A stretch of DNA of 64,000 bases, from the NCBI GenBank assembly GCA_947448625.1, contig CANFOT010000003.1, forward strand, positions 1 through 64,000, written 5' to 3'. The position numbers were made by a program, and so were the translations under genes. The notes below the pieces were generated by a model that was not told the DNA's origin, did not search any database, and worked only from the letters and a program-made list of their open reading frames with translations. Positions 22,114 to 32,686 of the stretch are shown in pieces. Numbering within the stretch: position 1 is the first letter of the stretch; every line of letters begins with the position of its first letter. The DNA is from Burkholderiaceae bacterium. Its GTDB lineage: Bacteria; Pseudomonadota; Gammaproteobacteria; Burkholderiales; Burkholderiaceae.

Positions 22114-22156
22114 AAACGCAGTATATTGGTGTAGGTCTTTGATTATTTTAAATGTT

Positions 22157-23137
22157 ATGTCCCAAACCCCCATTTCTAGCTCTATATCCGCCATCTACAC
22201 CACCCCTAAGCGCCTGGTAATCGCCTCCCGAGAGAGTCGCCTTGCCATGTGGCAGGCGGAACATGTCCGGGATTGCCTTAAAAAGCTTTACCCGGAGTGC
22301 GATGTGCAGATCCTGGGTATGACCACCCGCGGCGACCAAATACTGGATAAAGCCCTCTCCAAAGTTGGGGGTAAGGGTTTATTTGTGAAAGAGTTGGAAA
22401 CTGCCCTGGAGGATGGCCGAGCTGATTTGGCGGTGCATTCTTTAAAAGATGTCCCCATGGTTATGCCTGAGGGCTTTGATTTGTCTTGTGTCATGGCGCG
22501 GGAAGACGCACATGATGCCTTTGTATCAAACGACTATGCCAGCCTGGAGGATTTGCCAAAGGGCGCGGTAGTCGGCACGTCTAGCTTGCGACGTGAATCG
22601 GTTCTGAGATCCAAGTTTCCACATTTAGTAATTCAGCCTTTGCGTGGCAATTTAGATACCCGGATGGGTAAGCTTGATCGTGGCGAATACCAAGCCATTA
22701 TCTTGGCTGCTGCCGGTCTCAAGCGATTGGGTCTAGAAGGTCGTATTCGAGGGCTATTGCCAATTGATCCGTATACACCAGCTGCTGGACAGGGTGCGCT
22801 CGGCATCGAAACCCTAAGCAAGCACCCCAGTATTAGAGAGTGGCTTGCGCCGCTCAATGATTTACCAACCCTCTATGCAGTTACTGCTGAGCGGATGGTG
22901 TCACGCCAATTGGGTGGCTCTTGTGAGGTGCCTTTGGCTGCTTATGCCACCTGGGATCAGGATCACATGCATATCCGATCCTTTGTTGCCAGCGTCGACG
23001 GTACTGCAAGTTGTTTGGCTAGCGCTCAAGGTTCAGTAAAAAGTTTGAAAGAGGCAGAGGCTTTAGGCCTCTCTGTTGCGCGGGATCTCATCTCTCAAGG
23101 TGCGGAGCGTTTGTTGCCCAACGGTTTGCCTAAATAA
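22157..23137 (+). CDS. hemC: Porphobilinogen deaminase
   Basis: [33 protein letters not shown]; start set at MSQTP (22157), listed ORF starts at 22082. Confidence 0.97.
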   Translation: MSQTPISSSISAIYTTPKRLVIASRESRLAMWQAEHVRDCLKKLYPECDVQILGMTTRGDQILDKALSKVGGKGLFVKELETALEDGRADLAVHSLKDVPMVMPEGFDLSCVMAREDAHDAFVSNDYASLEDLPKGAVVGTSSLRRESVLRSKFPHLVIQPLRGNLDTRMGKLDRGEYQAIILAAAGLKRLGLEGRIRGLLPIDPYTPAAGQGALGIETLSKHPSIREWLAPLNDLPTLYAVTAERMVSRQLGGSCEVPLAAYATWDQDHMHIRSFVASVDGTASCLASAQGSVKSLKEAEALGLSVARDLISQGAERLLPNGLPK

Positions 23138-23159
23138 GAATCAATAAGGCAATCTGCTG

Positions 23160-23969
23160 ATGAGCAATAAGACCATTGTGATTACCCGTCCCGGTGGACA
23201 GGCGCGTCAATTATCAGAAGCGCTACAGTTAAGCCTGCTCAACAGTGGTTTTACGAAAGAAAACTCTCCTCGGATCATTTCTTTACCGTTACTCACTATT
23301 GTCCCGAAGAGTAATGATGGCTTGGTTCATGAGGTAACTGAAGCCCTTCAATCTGCGGATCTGGCAATTTTCGTTAGCCCGAATGCCATTGAATGTACGA
23401 TGCGCTTGTTAGAGCGATCTTGGCAAGATTTATCTGACAAATCTGTATCAATAGGGGTTATGGGTGGTAGCAGCATGGCGGCCCTTCAGCATCACGGCAT
23501 CGGGGTTGAGGGCGAACCTACGGCGGTCATTTTTCCACAAGATAATGCCCATTGGGATTCCGAAGGGCTATGGCAGGAATTGCAAAACTTAAACTGGGAT
23601 TGGCCCGCCAAGAAAGTGATTATTTTTAAGGGTGACGGTGGGCGTGACTGGCTGGCTGAAACTTTAAAAAATGCCGGCGCAGAAGTCGCAGCCTTCTCGG
23701 TCTATACACGCGTACCTTTGGACCCCAATAGTTCTGCTTGGAGCGATATCCATGAAATGGACTTTTCTAAATCACTTTGGCTGCTCACTTCATCTGAGGC
23801 GGTGCGCTATTTAGGGCAGGCTAAGCTAGCGCTGGATCTCGCTACAGCAATTTGCCCGCATCACAATATTGCTGATGCTGCTGAGCAGATTGGCTTTGGA
23901 GAGGTGTTTACGTGTGAACCTGGTGATGAGGCTTTGATTTCCGCATCGCAAGCTTGGTTGTCTATTTAA
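23160..23969 (+). CDS. hemD: Uroporphyrinogen-III synthase
   Basis: HemD-like ITRPGGQARQL; follows hemC. Confidence 0.9.
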   Translation: MSNKTIVITRPGGQARQLSEALQLSLLNSGFTKENSPRIISLPLLTIVPKSNDGLVHEVTEALQSADLAIFVSPNAIECTMRLLERSWQDLSDKSVSIGVMGGSSMAALQHHGIGVEGEPTAVIFPQDNAHWDSEGLWQELQNLNWDWPAKKVIIFKGDGGRDWLAETLKNAGAEVAAFSVYTRVPLDPNSSAWSDIHEMDFSKSLWLLTSSEAVRYLGQAKLALDLATAICPHHNIADAAEQIGFGEVFTCEPGDEALISASQAWLSI

Positions 23970-24538
23970 TGACTTGGGTGTTGGAGTAGGGGAGGCAGAA
24001 ATACTTCGCTCACCAAGAGGGTGCGCCCTTTAAGTTGATATAGCGTTCGCCTTGCCCAGCTGACTGATGGCAATTCTGGATATTGCTGAAAACACTTTTT
24101 CCATAATGCGCTTCGCTTGTCTAGGCGGGCGATTTCTCGGATCGGTTTCTTTTTAGAGTGCATGCGAGTTTTGGCAAATAGCACGGCGCCTAATGGTTTC
24201 TTGCCTAGGCGAAGAACTTCATGGTTACTGCCGCTTGAGCTAGAGCTGGGAATAATACTGCGAGCCATCACCAGTGGAATGCCATTGGCGCAGAGCAATA
24301 CTTCTCTGATGCGACAACGTTTGATCTTGAAATGAAAATAGCGACTTTCGTCGCTATTGAGGTCGTGCCGGCAATCTCGCAAAACTAATACTTCTAGTTT
24401 TTGTCCAATTGCGCGTTCAATTTTTTGGGTTAAAGAGCTGGTATCACTGAGCCAGGGCTGCCACTTCCGTGGCGCCTGATGTAATTCACCGGAATCGACT
24501 CGATTCCATGCAGAACGGAGACGACGACGGTGAATCAT
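23966..24538 (-). CDS. ubiC: Chorismate--pyruvate lyase
   Basis: VLLCANGIPLVMARSIIPS...GKKPLGAVLFAKTRM, UbiC family. Confidence 0.88.
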   Translation of the reverse strand: MIHRRRLRSAWNRVDSGELHQAPRKWQPWLSDTSSLTQKIERAIGQKLEVLVLRDCRHDLNSDESRYFHFKIKRCRIREVLLCANGIPLVMARSIIPSSSSSGSNHEVLRLGKKPLGAVLFAKTRMHSKKKPIREIARLDKRSALWKKCFQQYPELPSVSWARRTLYQLKGRTLLVSEVFLPPLLQHPSH

Positions 24539-24540
24539 TT

Positions 24541-26088
24541 TTAGTTACCGCTAAAGCTTCTACGTTGACCACCGGTTTTTGGTTTCGCAAAACGTGGACC
24601 AGCGGATGGACGTGAATCTCCAGAACGTGCTGGACGTGAGTCAGCAGAACGTGCAGGGCGTGAATCAGCAAAGCGGTTGCCACCAGCAGGGCGTGCGTCA
24701 CTAGGTGGACGGGAGTCACCAGAGCGAGACTCGAAATGATTGCCAGAGCGATTACCACCGCCTCCGCCACCAGAACGAGACTCTGAGAGAGCGCCAGAAC
24801 CATAACGACCGCCACCACCACCGCCAGAGCGATTACCACCGCCGAAGCCGCCGCCAGAGCGACCGCCACCTGGGCGACCACCGCCACCACCAAAGCTAGG
24901 CTTGGCTTGTGGCTCGAGACCAGCGATTACTGAAGCAACGATATCTTGCTGTGTAAAGCGTTCAATGTTGCGAATCTTGGCGCGATCACGATGTTCAACC
25001 AAAGTGATAGCAACACCATTGCGACCAGCGCGACCTGTACGACCAATGCGGTGCGTATAGTCTTCTGGTTTCATTGGCAAGCCAAAGTTAATCACGTGAC
25101 TAATACGTGGCACATCAATACCACGAGCCGCTACATCAGTTGCAACCAAAATCTTGGTGTGACCTTTGCGAAGAGATTCAAGGCGACGCATGCGAACCGC
25201 TTGAGGCATTGCGCCATGCAAGGCGCTAGCTTCGTAGCCATTAGCACGCAAGGTATCAGCAATTTTTTCGCTTTCAACCTGAGTGCTTGCAAACACTACT
25301 GCTTGATCCAAAGAGGCGTCAGCCAAAATGTGCTCGAGCAATTTATGTTTGTGTGACATGCTATCAGCCCAGTGCAGCTTCTGTTCAATATTCGCATGCT
25401 TTTCGCCAGCATGAGCAAGCTCAATACGTTTGGCGTTAGTAGTCAGCTCATTAGCCAAAGACATAATCTTTGGTGCAAAAGTTGCAGAGAACATTAAAGT
25501 TTGGGTGCGGGCAGCGCAACGCTTATCAATTGCCTCGAGATCATCGGCAAATCCCATGTCAAGCATGCGATCAGCTTCGTCGATAACGAGTTGTTTTACG
25601 TCATCCAAGCGAATCGCTTTGCTGTCGGTCAGATCGAGCAAGCGACCAGGGGTTGCGACAACTAACAATGCGCCTTTCAGAGCTTGGATTTGCTTGCCGT
25701 AAGGCATGCCACCCATGACAGTTGCAATGCGGATGCCTTTCATGCCACGAACTAAGTTCACAGCATCGGCGGCAACCTGTTGAGCCAATTCACGAGTAGG
25801 GCAGAGCACTAACACTTTAGGTTGTGCGCGGCCGGGTACAGGTGAGCCGTTCGGGTTATCTTCAATGAGTTGATTAATCAAAGGCAATAAAAAGGCTGCG
25901 GTTTTACCGCTACCAGTTTGGCTACTGACCAATAAGTCACCACCAGCAAGAGCCGCAGGAATAACCTGAGCTTGCACTGAAGTCGCTTGGGTATAACCCA
26001 GCTCAGCAACGTTTTTAAGGAGTGGCGCCGCGAGGGCGAAATTCTGGAACTCAGTTCCAGTAGGATTAGTTTCTTGAGAAAAAGTCAT
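24541..26088 (-). CDS. DEAD-box RNA helicase, RhlE-like, with long Gly/Arg/Ser-rich tail
   Basis: SQTGSGKTAAF, VIDEADRMLDMGF, SATFAP, HRIGRTGRAGRNG; start set at MTFSQETN (26088), listed ORF starts at 26172. Confidence 0.95.
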   Translation of the reverse strand: MTFSQETNPTGTEFQNFALAAPLLKNVAELGYTQATSVQAQVIPAALAGGDLLVSSQTGSGKTAAFLLPLINQLIEDNPNGSPVPGRAQPKVLVLCPTRELAQQVAADAVNLVRGMKGIRIATVMGGMPYGKQIQALKGALLVVATPGRLLDLTDSKAIRLDDVKQLVIDEADRMLDMGFADDLEAIDKRCAARTQTLMFSATFAPKIMSLANELTTNAKRIELAHAGEKHANIEQKLHWADSMSHKHKLLEHILADASLDQAVVFASTQVESEKIADTLRANGYEASALHGAMPQAVRMRRLESLRKGHTKILVATDVAARGIDVPRISHVINFGLPMKPEDYTHRIGRTGRAGRNGVAITLVEHRDRAKIRNIERFTQQDIVASVIAGLEPQAKPSFGGGGGRPGGGRSGGGFGGGNRSGGGGGGRYGSGALSESRSGGGGGGNRSGNHFESRSGDSRPPSDARPAGGNRFADSRPARSADSRPARSGDSRPSAGPRFAKPKTGGQRRSFSGN

Positions 26089-26329
26089 GCTATTACACAT
26101 CCCCTTTAAGGGATGTCTCCGTGTATACACTCTCTGTTTTTTTTGAGTGTGATGGTCAAAGGCATCGACCATCAGACAGGCGGCAGCGTTGTTGTGTTTA
26201 TGACTTCTAAACTAATCGCTGAAATATAGCTGGGGGGCGATGAATCAAATTGCTTTAAAAAGCCTCCTATTATGGCATTCTAAGATGGTAATTGCAAGGG
26301 TTTTCCCGAATTAATTGCGACTAAAGACA

Positions 26330-27733
26330 TTAGCGGAGCCAACGCAATAAGCGCTCAACACCTTTGCCGTAGGGTGGTCTTGCTAGCTTGGTACCACGTA
26401 AGAAATTAAGGCCAAGCAAGCCACGAACTTCTAAAACCGATTTGCGGTGGCTGAATGTATCGAAACCTGTCTTGCCATGATAGGCGCCCATGCCGCTTGC
26501 GCCGATACCTCCAAAAGGCAAACCTTCTACGGCTGCATGTAAAAGGGTGTCGTTGATTGTTACGCCACCAGAGCGAGTCTCATTAAGCATTCGCTTCATC
26601 ACCGCTTTGTTCCTGCCAAACCAATAGAGGGCCAATGGTATTGGGCGATCATTGATGTAGCGGATTGTGGAGTCTAGATCGTTTATTGCCACAATTGGTA
26701 GGATGGGTCCGAATACCTCTTCTTGCATGATGAGCGCGTCTTCGGAAATATCTAAGAGTGCTACCGGCGTGAATGGCAATGCAGCATTGCCAGAAGAAGA
26801 AATCAGTGGGACTGCTTGCGCGCCGCGATCAACGGCATCTTGTACCAGTTGATTCCAACGGGCCAGCTGTTGCTCGTCAATCGCACCAGTGAATTCTTCT
26901 GGCTGGGAGAATTGTGTTTGAGCTGCATTCTGTAACTCCCGAACAAACGCATCACAATCACTCGCATGAACGATTGCGTAATCTGGGGCAATGCAGGTTT
27001 GTCCGCCGTTGACTAGCTTGCCATAAACAATGCTGGCGGCAGCATCTTTGAGTTTGGCCGAGGGATCGACGATTGCTGGAGATTTACCGCCCAGTTCAAG
27101 GGTGATTGGTGTTAGGTGATCCGCAGCTGCGCGCATGACTTTTTTGCCAACTTCCTCTGAACCAGTAAAAAATAAATGATCAAAAGGTAGTGCCGCAAAA
27201 GATTCTGCTAATTCGGTGCCGCCAATGCTGACGCAAAACTCACTAGGGTGAAAATATTCTTGGATTAATGTTGCCAAGAATCCAGAGGTACGCGAGCTTC
27301 TTTCTGATGGTTTTAGCCAAACGCGGTTACCGGCCGCAAAGGCGGCAATGGCTGGGACAAGCGCTAGTTGGACCGGGTAATTCCAGGGGCTCATGATGCC
27401 CACGACGCCCATGGATTGCATTTGGGTCCAAGCGTGAGATGAGCCCAAGAAGCCAGGGGTTGCCACTAGTTGAGGCTTCATCCACTCTTTGAGGTGCTTG
27501 CGAATATGCTTGCAAGCCTGATAAACCATCTGAAACTCCAGTAGGCGAGTCTCAATTGGGTGACGAATCCCAAAATCAGCAGCCAAGACTTTGCAGATTT
27601 TTTCTTCATTGGCAGAAATCATTTGCTCAATGCGTCCAATTCGCTCAAGGCGAACCTCTAGCGTAGGGTTTGGTTCTGCGGCATAAGCTGCCCTGATTTC
27701 ATCTAATTGGAGAGTGAAGCGATTTATGGACAT
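26330..27733 (-). CDS. Aldehyde dehydrogenase, coniferyl-aldehyde-dehydrogenase-like
   Basis: SPWNYPVQLALVPAIAAFAAGN, TLELGGKSPAIV, GGQTCIAPDY; start set at MSINRFTLQL (27733). Confidence 0.92.
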   Translation of the reverse strand: MSINRFTLQLDEIRAAYAAEPNPTLEVRLERIGRIEQMISANEEKICKVLAADFGIRHPIETRLLEFQMVYQACKHIRKHLKEWMKPQLVATPGFLGSSHAWTQMQSMGVVGIMSPWNYPVQLALVPAIAAFAAGNRVWLKPSERSSRTSGFLATLIQEYFHPSEFCVSIGGTELAESFAALPFDHLFFTGSEEVGKKVMRAAADHLTPITLELGGKSPAIVDPSAKLKDAAASIVYGKLVNGGQTCIAPDYAIVHASDCDAFVRELQNAAQTQFSQPEEFTGAIDEQQLARWNQLVQDAVDRGAQAVPLISSSGNAALPFTPVALLDISEDALIMQEEVFGPILPIVAINDLDSTIRYINDRPIPLALYWFGRNKAVMKRMLNETRSGGVTINDTLLHAAVEGLPFGGIGASGMGAYHGKTGFDTFSHRKSVLEVRGLLGLNFLRGTKLARPPYGKGVERLLRWLR

Positions 27734-27784
27734 GGGTTTTATGTGGAGCAAGCAAGCGATTGAATAAGGCATTAGGATAAAGCC

Positions 27785-28357
27785 ATGAACGAAACTATCC
27801 TTAAAAACCACCCAAGCCTGGAGCGCGCCACTTTAGGCGGTGGCTGTTTCTGGTGTCTTGAGGCGGTGTATCAGCAAATATCAGGTGTAAGCATGGTGGT
27901 TTCAGGATATGCGGGCGGGGCAATGCCAAACCCTGACTATGAGTCAGTTTGTTCTGGTCAAACAGGGCATGCTGAAATTGTCGACGTGTATTTTGATCCT
28001 GCAGTAGTTTCTTACCGTGATTTATTGGAAATCTTTTTTGTGATTCACGACCCAACCACCTTGAACTATCAAGGTAATGACCATGGCACCCAATATCGTT
28101 CAGTGATCTTTACCCATGCTGATAGTCAAAGCGCAACTGCGCATGAGGTAGTTAGGGAGCTGGAGGAGTCGAGGATCTATGCCAATTCAGTGGTAACCCA
28201 AATTGATGAGGCGCCTGTTATCTATCCTGCCGAGGATTATCACCAGAATTATTTTCGTCAGCATCCCAGTCAGGGTTACTGTATGGCAGTTGTTGCACCC
28301 AAATTAGCAAAATTTAGAGCAAAATTTCAATCAATGATTGCTTCGGAGTTTCGTTAA
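27785..28357 (+). CDS. msrA: Peptide-methionine (S)-S-oxide reductase MsrA
   Basis: LGGGCFWCLEAVYQQ...GYAGG...YPAEDYHQNYFRQHPSQGYC. Confidence 0.96.
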   Translation: MNETILKNHPSLERATLGGGCFWCLEAVYQQISGVSMVVSGYAGGAMPNPDYESVCSGQTGHAEIVDVYFDPAVVSYRDLLEIFFVIHDPTTLNYQGNDHGTQYRSVIFTHADSQSATAHEVVRELEESRIYANSVVTQIDEAPVIYPAEDYHQNYFRQHPSQGYCMAVVAPKLAKFRAKFQSMIASEFR

Positions 28358-28389
28358 GAGACGGTAGGCGTGACTAGCTAATTTTCTAC

Positions 28390-29061
28390 TTATGGTGCTA
28401 GGCGAGCAATGCGCCATTGAGCTCCATTGAGCTGGTAGTGAATGCGGTCATGCAGGCGTGAAGGTCGACCTTGCCAGAATTCAATTTCGCTAGGGTGCAG
28501 GCGATACCCGCCCCAATGCGCTGGTCTTGGTGGTTTTTCGCCAAAGTCTGCTGAAAAACGCTTCTCAGCTTCCTCAAGAAATTCGCGATTCGGAATTTCA
28601 GCGCTTTGTGGTGAGGCCCAGGCCCCAATTCGGGAGGCGGCTGGACGGGAGTGGAAGTACTCATCGCTCTCGGCGGGGCTTACACGCTCAACTATGCCTT
28701 TGATGCGAACTTGGCGCTCTAGTTCATGCCAATGAAACAACAAGGCAGCGTGAGGACGAACAGCTAAGTCCTTGCCTTTTTGGCTTTCGTAATTGGTGAA
28801 AAATGTAAAGCCAGCCTCATCAGCGCCTTTTAGTAAGACAATACGGGCTGATGGATAGCCTGCTGAATCTGCAGTTGCCAAGGTCATGGAGTTGGGTTCA
28901 GGACACTCTGCTTTGACAGCCTGATCAAACCAAACCTGAAATAAACTCAATGGATTCTGTGGAACTTCAGTCTCTGAAAGTTGACCGAAGGTATAGTTTT
29001 TGCGGAGTTGAGCGATGGAGTCCATTTTTTCAGTATAAAGAGAAGCTATGGCAGAAGACAA
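28390..29061 (-). CDS. pdxH: Pyridoxamine 5'-phosphate oxidase
   Basis: [23 protein letters not shown]...[17 protein letters not shown]...RPAHWGGY...[12 protein letters not shown]. Confidence 0.96.
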   Translation of the reverse strand: MSSAIASLYTEKMDSIAQLRKNYTFGQLSETEVPQNPLSLFQVWFDQAVKAECPEPNSMTLATADSAGYPSARIVLLKGADEAGFTFFTNYESQKGKDLAVRPHAALLFHWHELERQVRIKGIVERVSPAESDEYFHSRPAASRIGAWASPQSAEIPNREFLEEAEKRFSADFGEKPPRPAHWGGYRLHPSEIEFWQGRPSRLHDRIHYQLNGAQWRIARLAP

Positions 29062-29797
29062 GTTAGAAGATGGTGTAACCGATCGTCGTTTCGGGGGCGT
29101 AGCGCGCCTATATGGTCCAGAGTTACGCGAGCGTTTTCGTCATGCCACAGTCGTAGTTGCTGGATTGGGTGGGGTCGGTTCGTGGGCCGCTGAAGCTTTG
29201 GCGCGTACTGCAATTGGACATCTAGTCTTAATTGATTTTGATCACATTGCCGAAAGCAATACCAATCGGCAGTTGCACGCTCTTGAGGGTGAATATGGCA
29301 AGGCAAAAGTGCAAGCTATGACCGATCGCATTCGCCAAATTAATCCTGATATCACACTCACTACGCACGATGCATTTTTGGAGCCAGAAAATCTTGACAC
29401 ATTGATTCCGGACAGCGCGATTGTTTTAGATGCGACGGATTCTGTCCAAACCAAAATTGCTTTAGCGGTTTGGGCAAATACAAATCAGCGCGCTTTGGTG
29501 ATGTGCGGAGCAGCTGGCGGAAAATCAGATCCAACTTCTGTTCGTTGTGATGATCTTTCTAGGACCGAGCAAGATGCATTGCTGGCAAAGGTGCGACAAG
29601 GTCTCAGGCAGGATCACGGCTTTTCAAGAAATCTCAAGAGAAAAATCGGGATTCGAGCCATCTACTCCCATGAGCCTCGTGCAGGCGTTGCTAGTGGTGG
29701 CCTTGCTTGTTCTGGCTATGGATCAACGGTGATGGTTACTGCAGCCTGTGGTTTAGCTGCTGCTGCTGAGGTTTTAAATCTGATTGCCACTCATTAA
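29048..29797 (+). CDS. tcdA: ThiF/MoeB-family tRNA cyclic t6A synthase (TcdA/CsdL-like)
   Basis: [40 protein letters not shown]. Confidence 0.93.
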   Translation: MAEDKLEDGVTDRRFGGVARLYGPELRERFRHATVVVAGLGGVGSWAAEALARTAIGHLVLIDFDHIAESNTNRQLHALEGEYGKAKVQAMTDRIRQINPDITLTTHDAFLEPENLDTLIPDSAIVLDATDSVQTKIALAVWANTNQRALVMCGAAGGKSDPTSVRCDDLSRTEQDALLAKVRQGLRQDHGFSRNLKRKIGIRAIYSHEPRAGVASGGLACSGYGSTVMVTAACGLAAAAEVLNLIATH

Positions 29798-30047
29798 AAG
29801 AAACTATTTCAAAATCAACAATAAATCCTTAAGGGGAATCCCTGTAGGAAATTACGGATTCTGATGTCATCCCAAATTTATTAATTGCACTCCAGGCCTA
29901 GACCCATCTAGCCTTCTAAATTTTTGCGCATCATATTTATCTGTTTAAGCACTTTGCGCATTTATATACCCTAGTGTAGAAGTGCAGTCCTCCCTAGACT
30001 TTGCCTCGTTGGTGATTTACCAATGACAAATCGAAAGGAGGTCTCTT

Positions 30048-31430
30048 TTGCAGACTGAACAAACTGGTTTACAGCGCCACCTCAAAGTGCGACACATTCG
30101 CCTCATGGCTTTGGGGTCCACTATTGGCGTTGGATTATTTCTAGGCTCAGCAAGCGCGATTCAAATCGCGGGACCTTCAATCTTGTTGGGATATCTATTA
30201 GCTGGAATTGTTGCCTTCATCGTGCTTCGCACTTTAGGTGAGATGGCAGTGCATGAGCCGGTAGCGGGCTCATTTGCGGCTTATGCCAATACCTATGTGG
30301 GGCCGCTAGCGGGGTATATGGTTGGTTGGGGCTACTGGACCTATTGGATCGTTGTTGGGATAGCTGAAGTAACTGCTGTTGGCATCTACATGACTATTTG
30401 GTTTCCTGATACGCCTCAGTGGATATGGGCTTTGTCCTCTATCTTGATGATGGGTCTGATTAATCTCATTGCCGTAAAAGTATTTGGTGAGTTTGAGTTT
30501 TGGTTTGCTCTGATTAAAGTGGTTGCGATTGTTGCGATGATTGCATTGGGTGGCTCAGTCATTTTCTTTGGCTTTACTAATGACTGGAATCCCATTGGTT
30601 TTGCAAACTTATGGCAACACGGCGGCTTCTTTCCAAATGGCATTAGTGGGATGCTACTTTCCTTGCAGATGGTCTTATTTGCTTATGTTGGCATTGAGAT
30701 GATTGGTTTGTCGGCCGGAGAGGCAGAGAACCCACGTAAAACTATTCCAATGGCAATTGACTCATTGGCATGGCGCATCTTGATTTTTTACATGGGTGCC
30801 ATTCTTGTCATCTTGGCGATTTTTCCTTGGAATGAAGTTGGCCAACAAGGTAGTCCCTTCGTAGTCATGTTTGAGCGGATTGGTTTGCGTGAAGCTGCCG
30901 GCATCATTAACTTTGTGGTAATTACTGCTGCCTTGTCATCATGCAATGCTGGTCTCTTTAGTGGTGGACGACTCTTATACGCACTCTCGGTTAATGGATA
31001 CGCGCCTTCGCCATTCGCCAAGTTGTCTAAGTATGGTGTTCCTCATCGTGCAGTGACGGCGACTGTAGCGGTATGTATGACTGGCGTTATTTTGAATTAC
31101 TTTGTCCCGGACAAGGCATTTCAATACATCATGGCTGCGGTCACTTTCGTTGGTTTGATGGTGTGGATTGCAATTTTGTTTACCCAAATTCAGTTTCGAC
31201 GCTCACTTACAAAAACCCAGGTTGCCGAGTTGGCATATCGCACGCCTTGGTGGCCCTATTCCTCGTGGTTCGCATTGGCATTTATTGCCTTGGTGGTTGT
31301 GTTGATGGGCTTTCATGAGGATGCGCGGATTGCTTTGGTTCTGGGTCCGTGTTTATTAGGTGTGTATCTAGCTATGTTCTACATCGTTGGTTTACATCGC
31401 AAAACAAAACTGAGTCGTGAATTTAAATAA
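30048..31430 (+). CDS. Amino-acid permease (APC family), TTG start
   Basis: HLKVRHIRLMALGSTIGVGLFLGSASAIQIAGPSILLGYLLAG; strong SD AAAGGAGGT before TTG. Confidence 0.93.
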   Translation: MQTEQTGLQRHLKVRHIRLMALGSTIGVGLFLGSASAIQIAGPSILLGYLLAGIVAFIVLRTLGEMAVHEPVAGSFAAYANTYVGPLAGYMVGWGYWTYWIVVGIAEVTAVGIYMTIWFPDTPQWIWALSSILMMGLINLIAVKVFGEFEFWFALIKVVAIVAMIALGGSVIFFGFTNDWNPIGFANLWQHGGFFPNGISGMLLSLQMVLFAYVGIEMIGLSAGEAENPRKTIPMAIDSLAWRILIFYMGAILVILAIFPWNEVGQQGSPFVVMFERIGLREAAGIINFVVITAALSSCNAGLFSGGRLLYALSVNGYAPSPFAKLSKYGVPHRAVTATVAVCMTGVILNYFVPDKAFQYIMAAVTFVGLMVWIAILFTQIQFRRSLTKTQVAELAYRTPWWPYSSWFALAFIALVVVLMGFHEDARIALVLGPCLLGVYLAMFYIVGLHRKTKLSREFK

Positions 31431-31440
31431 GGAGACATAA

Positions 31441-32559
31441 ATGATTGTTGGCGTACCTCAAGAAGTAAAAAATAATGAATTTCGTGTGGGCTTAACCCCA
31501 GGCAACGTGCGGGGTTTGTGCAAGCAAGGTCATTCTGTTTTGGTGCAGCGTGGAGCGGGTGAGCAAATTGGCTTGAGTGATGAGTCGTATCGCTTATCTG
31601 GCGCAACTTTAATTAATAGTGCTGCCGAGGTGTTTGCAAAAGCAGAGATGGTGGTTAAGGTCAAGGAGCCCCAAGCGCAAGAGTGTGCAATGTTGCGTGA
31701 AGACCAAATTCTCTTTACTTATTTACATTTGGCACCAGATCCTCAGCAGACAAAAGCGCTAATAGCTTCCGGGGCAACATGCATTGCGTATGAGACAGTG
31801 ACTTCATGTACTGGTTCTTTGCCACTCTTGGCACCCATGAGTGAAGTTGCGGGCAGGATGTCCATTCAGGCTGCTGCCACCCATCTCGAAAAAACGCATG
31901 GCGGCTTGGGAATGCTGATGGCAGGTGTACCAGGCGTAGCACCAGCAAAGGTGGTTATATTGGGCGCTGGAGTTGTGGGGCGCAATGCCTTGCAAATGGC
32001 AGTTGGGATGGGCGCGGATGTGTGTATCTTCGATCGGAATATTGATTGCTTGAGACAGATCGATATGTTCTACGGCAATCGCGTGAAAACCTTTTATGCC
32101 GACCCACTCTTGGTGGAGTTAGAGGTTTGCGAAGCGGATGTCGTGATTGGCGCCGTGTTGTTGCCTGGTGCCGCAGCGCCAAAGCTGGTGACCAGGGAGA
32201 TGGTACGCAAAATGAAGGCGGGTGCAGTAGTGGTGGACGTGGCAATTGATCAAGGTGGTTGTTTTGAAACCTCAAAACCAACTACACATGCTGATCCCAC
32301 CTTTATAGTTGATGGTGTGCTTCACTACTGTGTCGCCAATATGCCTGGTGCTGTCGCTCGGACATCTACTTTTGCTTTAACTAATGCAACTTATCCCTTT
32401 ATTGAGTCTTTGGCTAATCGTGGTGTGATGATGGCTTTATCTCATGATCGACACTTACGTAATGGTTTGAGTGTTCACCGAGGCAACTTAACCTCAGAGC
32501 CTGTAGCCAAAGCACAATCACTGAGCTTCGTATCTACCGATGAGCTGATGGCAGCTTAA
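31441..32559 (+). CDS. ald: Alanine dehydrogenase
   Basis: MIVGVPQEVKNNEFRVGLTPGNVRGL...YLHLAPD...GAGVVGRNALQMAVGMGADV. Confidence 0.96.
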   Translation: MIVGVPQEVKNNEFRVGLTPGNVRGLCKQGHSVLVQRGAGEQIGLSDESYRLSGATLINSAAEVFAKAEMVVKVKEPQAQECAMLREDQILFTYLHLAPDPQQTKALIASGATCIAYETVTSCTGSLPLLAPMSEVAGRMSIQAAATHLEKTHGGLGMLMAGVPGVAPAKVVILGAGVVGRNALQMAVGMGADVCIFDRNIDCLRQIDMFYGNRVKTFYADPLLVELEVCEADVVIGAVLLPGAAAPKLVTREMVRKMKAGAVVVDVAIDQGGCFETSKPTTHADPTFIVDGVLHYCVANMPGAVARTSTFALTNATYPFIESLANRGVMMALSHDRHLRNGLSVHRGNLTSEPVAKAQSLSFVSTDELMAA

Positions 32560-32571
32560 GTTTGTTTGGAT

Positions 32572-32602
32572 AAAGCTGGCATCTTTCGGGATGCTAGCTT
32601 TT
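32572..32602 (+). terminator. Rho-independent terminator of ald
   Basis: AAAGCTGGCATC-TTTCGG-GATGCTAGCTTT 12-bp stem with one G:U, followed by T. Confidence 0.85.
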
Positions 32603-32686
32603 GAAGCGAAGTCACAAGTTGTCATATTGATCCGCTATGATTCCAGTAGATTTAAACTTTTTGTAAAAATGAAGACTGCTGATTTT

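Noticed and set aside
24486-24893. 135-aa minus-strand ORF rich in Val/Ala/Leu
   Set aside because: Alternative frame of the low-complexity rhlE tail; composition is explained by the GGN/CGN repeats.
24580-24900. Repeat pattern considered as CRISPR or minisatellite
   Set aside because: Imperfect and in phase with codons; encodes Gly/Arg-rich protein repeats, no spacer structure.
32591-32686. N-terminal extension of the UPF0016 ORF
   Set aside because: Overlaps the ald terminator stem; the conserved protein begins near 32687.
32603-32686. yybP-ykoY manganese riboswitch upstream of the UPF0016 transporter
   Set aside because: No recognisable aptamer consensus and the space is short.
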